From NCBI RefSeq assembly GCF_000720185.1, contig NZ_JOIY01000011.1, forward strand, positions 97,243 through 161,242: a stretch of DNA of 64,000 bases, in the 5' to 3' direction. Positions 7,120-14,420 of this stretch are shown here, piece by piece. This DNA is from Streptomyces sp. NRRL S-340 (GTDB taxonomy: Bacteria > Actinomycetota > Actinomycetes > Streptomycetales > Streptomycetaceae). A program made the translations under genes and the position numbers. The notes beneath the pieces are model-generated. The model made no database searches, was not told the DNA's origin, and saw only the letters and a program-made list of their open reading frames with translations. Numbering within the stretch: position 1 is the stretch's first letter; each line of letters starts with the position of its first letter.

Positions 7120-8022
7120 TCACCGCCCCCCGGCGGGCCGGGTCGCGGTGACCAGGACCATGCTCTGCTTCTCCAGGCCGGGATGGGCGGCCAGGTGCGG
7201 GGCGAAGCGTTCGACGGCGTACGGCAGGGCGAGCAGGTCGGCCGTACGGGCGTCCCAGCCGCGTTCGCCCCACCAGTGTTCGGCGTCCGCCAGGTGCCAC
7301 ACCCACGGGGTGCCCGAGCCGGACAGGGCCTCCAGCCAGGGCCGGACGAAGGGCGAGTCGGCCGCGTCGGCGTTCAGGCACTCCGCGCCGAGCGTGCTGC
7401 CGGGCGCGGACAGTTCTCCGACGGTGGCGACGAGGCGGTCCACGGCCTCGGGGGCCAGGTAGAACAGGAGCCCCTCGCACAGCCAGGCCGTGGGCCGGCC
7501 GGGGTCGAACCCGGCGGCGAGCAGCGCGCCGGACCAGTCGGCGAGGAGGTCGGCGGCGACCGGGACGCGGCGGGCGACGGCCGCCGGGTGACCGGAGACG
7601 ATGCGTTCCTTGAAGGCGTGCACGGCCGGCAGGTCGACCTCGAAGAGGTGGACTCCGTCGGGCCAGTCGAGCCGGTGGGCCCGGGTGTCGAGCCCGGCGC
7701 CCAGCAGGACCACCTGCGGGCAGCCGGAACGGGTGGCGGCGATGAGGTGGTCGTCGAAGAAGCGGGTGCGTACGGCCAGCCAGTCCGGCAGTACCTGCTG
7801 GAGCAGGCCGCTGCCGGGCGGGGTGCCCGCCTCACGGGCGCGGGTGAGGAACTCGGCGGCCAGCGGGTCGTCGAAGAGGGCGTCGGCGCGGGCGGACTCC
7901 TGGGCCCGCATCCGCACGGTCCACAGGGCCGTTCCGGAGACGCCGTCCAGGGCGGCGGACACGGGGTCGGTCCCGTCGGCGGAGTCGGGGTGGGTGTCGT
8001 CCTGCGGCAGCAACATGGGCAT
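7120..8022 (-). CDS. SAM-dependent methyltransferase of leucine carboxyl methyltransferase type
   Basis: 300 residues. N-terminal SGTALWTVRMRAQESAR and RTRFFDDHL are hallmarks of the LCM/PPM1-like group; the SAM-binding motif is VVLLGAGLDTRAHRL at about 105-120, followed by the acidic strand HLFEVDLPAV and CEGLLFYLAPEAV. These enzymes O-methylate carboxylates or related groups. In azodyrecin biosynthesis a SAM methyltransferase makes the terminal methyl ester, so the same job is inferred here. It is the first gene of the minus-strand run; AAGGAT lies upstream of ATG 8022. Its stop abuts the next start, consistent with an operon. Confidence 0.85.
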   Translation of the reverse strand: MPMLLPQDDTHPDSADGTDPVSAALDGVSGTALWTVRMRAQESARADALFDDPLAAEFLTRAREAGTPPGSGLLQQVLPDWLAVRTRFFDDHLIAATRSGCPQVVLLGAGLDTRAHRLDWPDGVHLFEVDLPAVHAFKERIVSGHPAAVARRVPVAADLLADWSGALLAAGFDPGRPTAWLCEGLLFYLAPEAVDRLVATVGELSAPGSTLGAECLNADAADSPFVRPWLEALSGSGTPWVWHLADAEHWWGERGWDARTADLLALPYAVERFAPHLAAHPGLEKQSMVLVTATRPAGGR

Positions 8023-8204
8023 CGGTCGGGATCCTTCGTCTCAGGGTGCGCACACGGGCGGGTCGTCGGGGCGGGCGTCGGCGCTCGGCCGCCGGGACGA
8101 GCGGCGTCACCGGGCCGCGGGTGTCCGGGCAGCCGGGCCCGGGGACGCCGAGCGAGCGCGGGATGCGGCATCCGGGCGAGCGGCGGCAGACGGCCGGGGG
8201 CGGG

Positions 8205-8395
8205 GTGCGCGGGTCGGGTCGGTGGTGGGTGGGGCGGGTTGGTGAGGTGGCGAGTCGGGGTCGGTGGGGTGGCGAGGTGGTGGTCGGGGGTCAGTGGGGG
8301 GTGAGGGGATGAGTCGGTGGTCGGGGGGGAGCCGGTGGTCGGGCGGCCTGGCGGCTCGGTGGGGGTCCGGGGCGGCCGGTGCCCTGATGGGCCGC
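8205..8395. repeat. G-rich low-complexity block (GGTGG/GGCGAGG/GGTCGG repeats)
   Basis: The 439-bp gap between the methyltransferase and the AarF-like gene holds a strongly strand-asymmetric stretch in which the plus strand is almost only G, T and isolated A/C, with many runs of 3-6 G (GGTGGGG, GTGGTCGGGGG, CAGTGGGGGG). It is degenerate repeat DNA with potential to form G-quadruplexes. No gene with normal codon bias is seen in the gap. Confidence 0.6.
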
Positions 8396-8461
8396 GGGGC
8401 CGGTGCCGGGCCGGCGTCAGGGCGACGGCGGTGCGGGCGGCGCGGACGGGCGGGGCCGGGT

Positions 8462-10006
8462 TCAGCGCGGTGTCCGCCGGCGGTCGAGCAGGAGGGCCGC
8501 GGCCCCCAGGGCCATCAGGCCGCGCGAGGGCGACCAGGAGCGCTGCCCGCCCAGGGAGGCGGGGGTGTACGGCTCGTTGACCTGGAGGGCGAAGCGGCGG
8601 TTGGCGGCGTCCGCGAGCACCCCGCGCCACTGCTCGGGGCCCGAGGTCACCGCGGTGAGCAGGTCCATGGTGTTGCGGGCGACCTGGTCGAGCGAGAAGT
8701 ACTCGCGCAGCAGCGAGACGATGATGCCGCGCACCTCGGACTTGAAGACCTCGGCGAGCGCGATGTCCGGCGCCAGGCAGCGCACCGAGCCTTCCAGGTT
8801 GGCGAAGGACTTGCCCAGCAGGGAGATGGCCGGCGCCGAGCCGATGCCGCGCCGTGTGGCCTTCTCCAGCACGGTGGTCAGGGACACCCCGAAGTTGATG
8901 TCCTCCAGCGAGGCCGTGGCCACCTTGGGCACCAGGGCGGCCATGTCGGAGGCGAAGGCCGGCAGGTTGGACCAGGCCGTGACGCGGCCCATGTCCGCCC
9001 ACGCCCAGGCCAGTCCGTGCCCGTCGTTCTGGGCGATGGACATCAGCAGCGGCAGCAGGCGCAGGCTGGTGCGCCGGTCGAGCCGGCCGACCATGCCCCA
9101 GTCGATGAGAGTGGCCGGGCCGCCCGGCCGCGCGAACACGTTGCCCGCGTGCGGGTCGGCGTGGAACATGCGGTCGACGAAGTAGCCGCGGTACATGAAC
9201 CGCAGCAGATCCTTGCCCATGTCCGTGCGTTCCCGGTCGCTGAACGCGCGCCGGTCGGCGTGGCGGACGGAGGTCCCTGCCGCGAGCGACTGCACCAGCA
9301 CCTTGGGGGTGGCGTGGACGACCCGGGGCACCTCCAGGGTCGGGTAGCGGCGGATGTTCTCGCGCGCCTCGTCCATGTTGCGTGCCTCGCCGGTGAAGTC
9401 CAGTTCGGGCTCCATGGCGTCGAAGATGGAGCCGAGCATCGCCTCCACGTCGATGACCTCGTTGAAGCGGGGCGCGGTGCGTGCCAGGATCCGGGACGCC
9501 TTGCGCATCAGCGCCATGTCGGCGCGTACGGCGTCGCGGATGCCGGGGCGCTGCACCTTGACGACGGCCGGGCGGCCGCCGGGCAGTTCCACCCGGTACA
9601 CCTGGGCCAGCGAGGCGGCGCCGAGCGGGCGGGTGGTGTCGATGTCGTCGAAGCAGAGTTTCCAGTCCGGGCCCAGCTCCGCTTCGAGGACGGGTTCGAA
9701 GACGGAGAACGGCTGGACGTCGACCTGGTCGTGGAGGTTCTGCAGTTCGGCGATCATGGCGGGGGGCACCATGTCGGGACGGGTGGACAGGATCTGTCCG
9801 AGCTTGACGTAGAACGGGCCGAGGCTCTCCAGCGCCTGACGGACCGCTCGCGCGCGGCGGCCGCCCTCCCCGGCGGAGGTCTCGGCCGGCGGCGAGTTCC
9901 GCCCGAACTGCCGTCTGGCCCGGGCCATCTGGCCGACCTCGTCTGTGACGAGGCCTCCCAGCACCTTCACCACCAGCCGGAGCCGGCTGCCGAGCGGGGC
10001 ACTCAT
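8462..10006 (-). CDS. AarF/UbiB/ABC1 family atypical kinase
   Basis: 514 residues. The family-specific KxGQ helix is present as FYVKLGQILSTRPDMVP (about 75-91), followed by the Ala-rich nucleotide loop GAASLAQVY, the lysine strand VVKVQRPGI, the catalytic HADPHAGN and the metal-binding IDWGMVGRL. These proteins are ATPases/kinases linked to isoprenoid-quinone and lipid metabolism. A hydrophobic GLMALGAAALLL near the C terminus may anchor it to the membrane. AGGAGG directly abuts the first in-frame ATG (10015), whereas it is 9 nt from the ATG at 10006, so the latter is the start. It is transcribed towards, but separated by a G-rich gap from, the azoxy cluster and is probably not part of it. 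Confidence 0.88.
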   Translation of the reverse strand: MSAPLGSRLRLVVKVLGGLVTDEVGQMARARRQFGRNSPPAETSAGEGGRRARAVRQALESLGPFYVKLGQILSTRPDMVPPAMIAELQNLHDQVDVQPFSVFEPVLEAELGPDWKLCFDDIDTTRPLGAASLAQVYRVELPGGRPAVVKVQRPGIRDAVRADMALMRKASRILARTAPRFNEVIDVEAMLGSIFDAMEPELDFTGEARNMDEARENIRRYPTLEVPRVVHATPKVLVQSLAAGTSVRHADRRAFSDRERTDMGKDLLRFMYRGYFVDRMFHADPHAGNVFARPGGPATLIDWGMVGRLDRRTSLRLLPLLMSIAQNDGHGLAWAWADMGRVTAWSNLPAFASDMAALVPKVATASLEDINFGVSLTTVLEKATRRGIGSAPAISLLGKSFANLEGSVRCLAPDIALAEVFKSEVRGIIVSLLREYFSLDQVARNTMDLLTAVTSGPEQWRGVLADAANRRFALQVNEPYTPASLGGQRSWSPSRGLMALGAAALLLDRRRTPR

Positions 10007-10106
10007 GTGCCACATCCTCCTGATGTCTGACGGATGTCGGGGGTTCCCGACGGATCCCCGGATTCTCCGGGCGAAGGCACCGAGGTGCCGTGGGCCGCCG
10101 TGAGTC

Positions 10107-10275
10107 ACCGGGCTGAGGCACGGAAGTGCCGTACGGCCGGGCGGAGTTGCCGGGCCGGGGAACCGCGGTGCCCTGTCACCGCGGGGAGCTGCCGGGCCGG
10201 GGAACCGCGGTGCCGTACCGCCGCGAGGAGCTGCGGGGCCAAGACACCCCGGCGTCCCCGGCACCTCGGTGGGTC
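10107..10275. repeat. Degenerate 42-bp tandem repeat in intergenic space
   Basis: The 500-bp gap 10016-10515 carries an imperfect tandem array. The core GCCGGGCCGGGGAACCGCGG occurs at 10149 and again at 10191, exactly 42 bp apart, with weaker copies about 42 bp before and after. Because 42 is a multiple of three the array leaves spurious open frames on both strands; none has a ribosome binding site or normal codon bias. The rest of the gap is plain GC-rich sequence. Confidence 0.55.
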
Positions 10276-10515
10276 TCCGGGCGCGAGGCGCGGAGTTCCC
10301 GGGCGCACGGAGGTCTGCCGACGCGGGCGCGGAGCCCCGGGTCGGACGCCGGAGCGTCCGCAGGGATCACGCCGGTCCCGCGAGGCGGACGCCTCGGCCC
10401 GGCACGGTGCTCGTCGGCACGGCGAGGCGGCCACCGGGCGAAGGCGAGCCTGCGCCCGGTGAGCCCGGCGGCCGGAGGCAGGGAGCCTGCCCGGGAGCCG
10501 GGAGCCACGGAGGGC

Positions 10516-11166
10516 TCAGGTGGCTTTGCGGGCGGCCGGGGTGCTCGCGCCGGCGAGCGGGCCCGCGACCTTCTGGACGTTCTCCAGGACGCTCGCCAGG
10601 TTGGCCACGAGTTCGGTGAGCTGGGCGAGCTGGCCGGGCAGCGCGGCCAGCCCCTCGGCCATGCCCGCCGCACCCGACACCGCCGATGCTGCGCCGCCCG
10701 CCACCTGGCCCAGTGCGCCGAGGGGGTTGCCGCCACCGGTGAGGGCGCCCAGGGGGTTGGCTCCGCCGGCGAGCGCGCCCAGGGGGTTGACCGCGCCGGC
10801 CGCGCCGGTCAGCGCCACGAGCGGATTCGCGCCTCCGCCGGGGAGCGCCGCCAGGGGGTTGCCCGCGGCGCCGGTCAGCGCGCCGAGCGGACTGCCCGCT
10901 CCGGCCGCCGCGTTGGCGGCGTTGGCCAGCGCGGCGACGGGGTTGGCGACCCCGCCGAGGGCGGACAGCGCGCTGACCGTCCGGAGCACGTCTCCGGGCA
11001 GGCCGGTGAGCGCCTGGTACGGGTTGACCGGCCCGAACCAGTCCAGGCCGCCGCGGTCGTCGTCCTTCCGGTCGAGCAGCTCGTCGAAGGCCTTCTTCGT
11101 GCTGTCGGCGATGTCGCCGATCAGGTCCTTGATGGTGTCCTGCGTGTTGTTCTTCCCCACGGTCAC
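10516..11166 (-). CDS. Ala/Gly-rich protein with repeated NPLGAL motifs, unknown function
   Basis: 216 residues. The N-terminal 50 residues are charged and amphipathic (TIKDLIGDIADSTKKAFDEL). From about 75 to 155 the protein is a run of short repeats, each with a NPLGAL, NPLAAL, NPLVAL or NPVAAL core after Gly/Ala, at least seven copies. The C-terminal part is a heptad-like helix (GLAALPGQLAQLTELVANLASVLENV). No signal peptide. The pattern resembles granule- or membrane-surface associated repetitive proteins but I do not recognise a family. Start is GTG 11166; a second GTG at 11160 has better spacing to AAAGGG and may be the true start. It lies downstream of a sigma factor gene on the same strand. 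Confidence 0.7.
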   Translation of the reverse strand: MTVGKNNTQDTIKDLIGDIADSTKKAFDELLDRKDDDRGGLDWFGPVNPYQALTGLPGDVLRTVSALSALGGVANPVAALANAANAAAGAGSPLGALTGAAGNPLAALPGGGANPLVALTGAAGAVNPLGALAGGANPLGALTGGGNPLGALGQVAGGAASAVSGAAGMAEGLAALPGQLAQLTELVANLASVLENVQKVAGPLAGASTPAARKAT

Positions 11167-11275
11167 TTCCCTTTCACGAGCCTGTCGGGATCCGTGGGAT
11201 TGGCCCCACGGAGTCCGGAGGTGGTGTGCACGGAGTGCGGAAATTCAGTCCCTGAAGTCCAGGTGATTCGAAGTT

Positions 11276-11300
11276 TTCCCAGAATTCAGGAATCTGGGAA
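11276..11300. promoter_or_regulatory. Inverted repeat TTCCCAGA-N9-TCTGGGAA upstream of NPLGAL gene
   Basis: Perfect 8-bp arms separated by 9 bp in an AT-richer stretch about 110 bp before the start of the NPLGAL-repeat protein. The 242-bp gap between that gene and the upstream sigma gene is unusually AT-rich for this genome, which fits a promoter region. The repeat could be a regulator site or an mRNA leader hairpin. Confidence 0.35.
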
Positions 11301-11384
11301 CATTGAAATCCGGAGATGAACCTGATGGAGCTTTTCTGCGGATTCCGCTCACGTTTTTACTTTTACGTCCGCGGAACGTACCGC

Positions 11385-11400
11385 CGATCGCATGCGATCG
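11385..11400. promoter_or_regulatory. Perfect 16-bp palindrome CGATCGCATGCGATCG
   Basis: A fully self-complementary 16-mer located just after the stop of the sigma factor gene and in the promoter region of the NPLGAL gene. It follows a GCGGAACGTACC element (11371-11382) that also occurs twice upstream of the sigma factor. Too short for a good intrinsic terminator; an operator is possible. Confidence 0.3.
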
Positions 11401-11408
11401 TTTCCGGT

Positions 11409-11945
11409 TCAGGCCATCGCACCGTCCAGTGCGCGGGCGCACACCAGCCGCAGCCGGGCCCTCCCCCGGGTGAAAGCACCTTCCGCCGCCTTCACCGAGA
11501 TCTGATGCATGCGCGCGAATTCCAGCGTGGAGATGCCCTGGGCGCGCGCCAGCACGACTTGCCGCTCGCGGCCGCGCAGCAGGTGCACCTGGCCGAGCAG
11601 CCAGCGCCCGAAGTCCTGGTCACACACTCCTTCGTCCGGCATCTCGGGAGCGCGCGCATCCGCCGCACGCCGCAGCATACGATGGCGTCGTTCCTGTTCA
11701 CGGTAGTGATCGACACACAGGCGCAGGGCGACCGAGGTCAGAAACGGCCCGATCCGCTCCCGGTCCAGGTTGCCGTGCGCGGCAGCCCGGAGCATTGCCT
11801 CCTGTACGCAGTCCTCCGCGTCCTGGGCGTTCGGAAGCCGGCGGCGCACCAGCCGCATCAGGCGTTCGCGGTGGCCGGCAATGACATCCCAGGAGAATTC
11901 CCGCTGGAACTCTTTTGAACGATTGAAATCTTCAGAACAGTCCAC
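11409..11945 (-). CDS. Sigma-70 family (ECF-like) RNA polymerase sigma factor
   Basis: 178 residues. Region 2 is visible in the N-terminal half: RLMRLVRRRLPNAQDAEDCVQEA with the AEDCVQE core, then FLTSVALRLCVDHYREQERR. Region 4 is in the C-terminal half: LRGRERQVVLARAQGISTLEFARMH, then a recognition helix SVKAAEGAFTRGRARL. No sigma-1.1 or region 3, consistent with an ECF-type factor. GTG 11945 has GGAGGG 5 nt away. No obvious anti-sigma gene adjoins it; the next gene downstream is the NPLGAL protein, and both are preceded by a shared GCGGAA(A)CGTACC element, which suggests co-regulation or autoregulation. Confidence 0.85.
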   Translation of the reverse strand: MDCSEDFNRSKEFQREFSWDVIAGHRERLMRLVRRRLPNAQDAEDCVQEAMLRAAAHGNLDRERIGPFLTSVALRLCVDHYREQERRHRMLRRAADARAPEMPDEGVCDQDFGRWLLGQVHLLRGRERQVVLARAQGISTLEFARMHQISVKAAEGAFTRGRARLRLVCARALDGAMA

Positions 11946-12140
11946 GAAATCCCTCCGCCCGTCACCCCGGAAAATGTCCTTCCCGGAACATCAGCAAACG
12001 GGGCAGGTGGACGTCCACTCATCCGCGTGAAGGTGGCAGGGCACGCGGTACCTCGGGTTCCGTTTCGTGCTAGCGTGCCATGCATGAAGAGGCCGGACGG
12101 GCCGCTGTTCCAAGAAGTCAGCGCAGCACGAATCCGCCCA

Positions 12141-12173
12141 GCGGAAACGTACCGGCAGGCGCGGAAACGTACC
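12141..12173. promoter_or_regulatory. Two direct repeats GCGGAAACGTACC spaced 20 bp
   Basis: The 13-mer occurs at 12141-12153 and 12161-12173, exactly two helical turns apart, in the 315-bp gap (11946-12260) upstream of the sigma factor. A near copy lacking one A (GCGGAACGTACC) is at 11371-11382, upstream of the NPLGAL gene. Spacing and recurrence fit a DNA-binding protein acting on both genes. The remainder of the gap shows no gene. Confidence 0.45.
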
Positions 12174-12260
12174 AGCACTGGGTAAAGCGTGACCGGTTTC
12201 CAGGGAACTCTTCGGCAGGGGCGGGTCCGCTGGGCGTGCGCCGGATCGGGCGGGGTGGCG

Positions 12261-12500
12261 TCAGTTCCGGGGAACGGCGATCTGGACGAGCACCCGGTCG
12301 GTCCACCGGATCCGCGCGAGGCGACCACCGCCGCCCTCGTCCGGCCGGATGTCCGTGCGGGGCAGGTCACCCCTTCCGGGCGCGTCGAGCGCGGTGAGCA
12401 GATGGTCGGCCGGTGCGGCCCCGTGCCGCCGTTCCCGGCCGGTGTACGGGGAGGCCCCCCGGCCGGGAGCGGAGGCGGGGCGCTCGTACGGCCGGCTCAT
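12261..12500 (-). CDS. Small hypothetical protein coupled to 2-hydroxyacid dehydrogenase
   Basis: 79 residues. ATG 12500 overlaps the TGA of the upstream dehydrogenase in an ATGA arrangement, the main argument that it is real. The first half is polar and Arg/Pro-rich (MSRPYERPASAPGRGASPY), the end is more structured (ARIRWTDRVLVQIAVPRN). No known domain is recognised. It could be a small partner of the dehydrogenase or a fortuitous frame; codon bias is acceptable. Confidence 0.45.
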   Translation of the reverse strand: MSRPYERPASAPGRGASPYTGRERRHGAAPADHLLTALDAPGRGDLPRTDIRPDEGGGGRLARIRWTDRVLVQIAVPRN

Positions 12501-13672
12501 GCCTGCACCGCCAGACTGTCCCGGGTGACCGGGGCGAGCGGGGGCAGGCCGGCGGCGTAGCGCTCCAGTTCGGTCAGGGCCAGTGCGCTCATCCTGCGGG
12601 CCTCGGAGCCGAGGGACCCCGCGATGTGCGGGGTCAGCATCACGTTCGGCAGGGTGTACAACGGCGAGTCGGCCGGCAGCGGTTCGGGTTCGGTGACATC
12701 GAGGATGGCGTGCAGGCCGGCGCGGCAGGCGGCCTCCAGCGCCGCCGTGTCGACGAGGCTGCCGCGGGCCGTGTTCACGAGGACGGCGTCCTGGGGCAGG
12801 GCGGCCAGTTCGGCGGCGCCGATCATGTGCCGGGTCCCGGGCAGCGCGGGCGCGTGCAGACTGAGGACGTCGGCGCGGGGCAGTGCCTCGGCGAGGGCGG
12901 CGGGTTCGCCGCCCGCCGCGACGACGCGTGCGGGGTCGGCCACCGGGTCGACGACGAGGACCCGTGCCAGGTCCAGTTCGCGCAGCAGCCGTACGACGCG
13001 GCTGCCGATGCGGGAGAAGCCGACGACCACCACCGTGCGGCCGGCACCGGTCAGTTCGCCGCGGCGCTCGACGTAGCTCCAGTCGTCGCGGAAGCGCCGG
13101 GCGTCGTTCGCGAGGAAGGGAGCCTTCTTGAAGGCCCACAGGACGGCGGCGAGGGTGAAGTGGGCCACCGGTTCGGCGTTGGCGTCGGCGGCGGTGGTCA
13201 CCAGGATGCCGCGGTCGAAGACGGCGTCCGTGACGTGCGGGCGTACCGAGCCCGCCGCGTGCAGGACGGCACGCAGCCGGGGGGCCGCGTCCAGGACCTG
13301 CGCTTCGAGCGGGGGGCAGCCCCAGGAGGTGATCAGCACCTCGGTCTCACCGAGACGGCGCCGGGTGCGGGGCGAGGCGAGTTCGTCCACGACGACGGGT
13401 TCGCCGAGAGCCGCCACCGCCCGCAGCCGCGTCATCTCCTCCTCGCCGAACTGCATTTCGCGCGACCTGGCGTCCATGACGAGCAGGGTCTCGGGACGTC
13501 TGACGTTCCCGGCGGCCGGGCCGGGAACGGTCGCCGCCGGGGCGGCCCCCGGCGAGGCGGCGGCGGCCGCAGGGGCGGCGCCCACCGATTCGGGGGTGGG
13601 CGCCGGGGTGGCGCCGGACGAAGCGGGGGCGGGCGGCTGGGCGGCCCCGGAGCGGACGGTGCTGTCGGTCAC
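12497..13672 (-). CDS. D-isomer-specific 2-hydroxyacid dehydrogenase family protein
   Basis: 391 residues. The NAD-binding fold is at about 200-320 with VVVVGFSRIGSRVVRLL; the middle Gly of GxGxxG is Ser here. The catalytic triad of the family is visible: Arg in VNTARGSLVDTAAL, Glu in VTEPEPLP and His in LTPHIAGSLG. The family reversibly reduces 2-keto acids with NAD(P)H. The first about 55 residues are a low-complexity Ala/Pro/Gly linker absent from most relatives. GTG 13672 follows a GCAGGGAG site; longer in-frame versions lack a ribosome site. Substrate cannot be told from sequence. Confidence 0.85.
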   Translation of the reverse strand: MTDSTVRSGAAQPPAPASSGATPAPTPESVGAAPAAAAASPGAAPAATVPGPAAGNVRRPETLLVMDARSREMQFGEEEMTRLRAVAALGEPVVVDELASPRTRRRLGETEVLITSWGCPPLEAQVLDAAPRLRAVLHAAGSVRPHVTDAVFDRGILVTTAADANAEPVAHFTLAAVLWAFKKAPFLANDARRFRDDWSYVERRGELTGAGRTVVVVGFSRIGSRVVRLLRELDLARVLVVDPVADPARVVAAGGEPAALAEALPRADVLSLHAPALPGTRHMIGAAELAALPQDAVLVNTARGSLVDTAALEAACRAGLHAILDVTEPEPLPADSPLYTLPNVMLTPHIAGSLGSEARRMSALALTELERYAAGLPPLAPVTRDSLAVQA

Positions 13673-13863
13673 GTGTGCTCCCTGCGGCGAGTCCGCTGCG
13701 CCACTGGCGTTGCAGCAGCACGAAGGCGGTGACGAGGGGGACGGGGGAACAGGGAGCCGGTGGTCACCAGGAGGTCGCACGGCGGGAGCCCCGATCCTGA
13801 CAGGACGCGTCGGTCGTGATCGGCCTCGGTCCCGGCGCCCCGCGCCCGTCCGCGGCCCGCCTG

Positions 13864-13914
13864 GCCTCCACCGCCTCCGTGGCCTCCCTGGCCTCCATCG
13901 CCTCCGGGGCCTCC
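13864..13914. repeat. Six GCCTCC units at exact 9-bp spacing
   Basis: GCCTCC begins at 13864, 13873, 13882, 13891, 13900 and 13909. On the minus strand this is a run of GGAGGC, so each copy looks like a Shine-Dalgarno core. It lies in the 267-bp space between the dehydrogenase and YjbQ genes. An open frame across it (Glu-Ala repeats) has no other support. Confidence 0.5.
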
Positions 13915-13939
13915 CTGATCTTCCCGCTCTGCCCGCAGT

Positions 13940-14362
13940 TCACCCGAGGAAGCTCAGCCGTACCTGACGGTTCGGATTGTCGACATTGGTGTCCACCAGG
14001 CACACCGACTGCCAGGTGCCCAGCTCCATCCGGCCGCCGATGACCGGGACGGTGGCGTGCGGGGGGACGAGCGCGGGCAGGACGTGGTCGCGGCCGTGGC
14101 CGGGACTGCCGTGACGGTGCTGCCAGCGGTCGTCGGCGGGCAGCAGGGTGTGCAGGGCGGCCAGGAGGTCGTCGTCGCTGCCCGCGCCCGTCTCGATGAT
14201 CGCGATGCCGGCGGTGGCGTGCGGTACGAACAGGTTCAGCAGGCCGTCGCGGCCGTCGGAGGCCTCCCGCAGGAAGGCCTCGCAGTCACGGGTGAGGTCG
14301 ACGACCCTCTCCCGTGAGCCGGAAGCGACGTTCAGCACTCGGGTGGTGAAGGCATGTGACAT
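13940..14362 (-). CDS. YjbQ family protein (UPF0047)
   Basis: 140 residues, full length for the family. The signature is LLNLFVPHATAGIAIIETG (about 43-61), then HTLLPADDRWQHRHGSPGHGRDHVLPALVPPHATVPVIGG and the ending WQSVCLVDTNVDNPNRQVRLSFLG, all typical of this trimeric beta-barrel with a metal-binding His cluster. Some members have weak thiamine-phosphate synthase activity, but the physiological role is unsettled. ATG 14362 has GAGGAGG 8 nt upstream. It is divergent from the flavoprotein gene at 14421. Confidence 0.9.
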   Translation of the reverse strand: MSHAFTTRVLNVASGSRERVVDLTRDCEAFLREASDGRDGLLNLFVPHATAGIAIIETGAGSDDDLLAALHTLLPADDRWQHRHGSPGHGRDHVLPALVPPHATVPVIGGRMELGTWQSVCLVDTNVDNPNRQVRLSFLG

Positions 14363-14420
14363 GCACCCATCCTCCTCGATACCGGGGAAGATCCGTGCCC
14401 GCGGCACGGTTGGTCCCTGC

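Noticed and set aside
10034..10462. Plus-strand 142-codon frame
   Set aside because: Encoded by the 42-bp repeat, Arg/Gly-rich and without a ribosome site.
13764..14003. Minus-strand Glu-Ala repeat frame
   Set aside because: It arises from a 9-bp tandem repeat and overlaps the end of YjbQ; no independent support.
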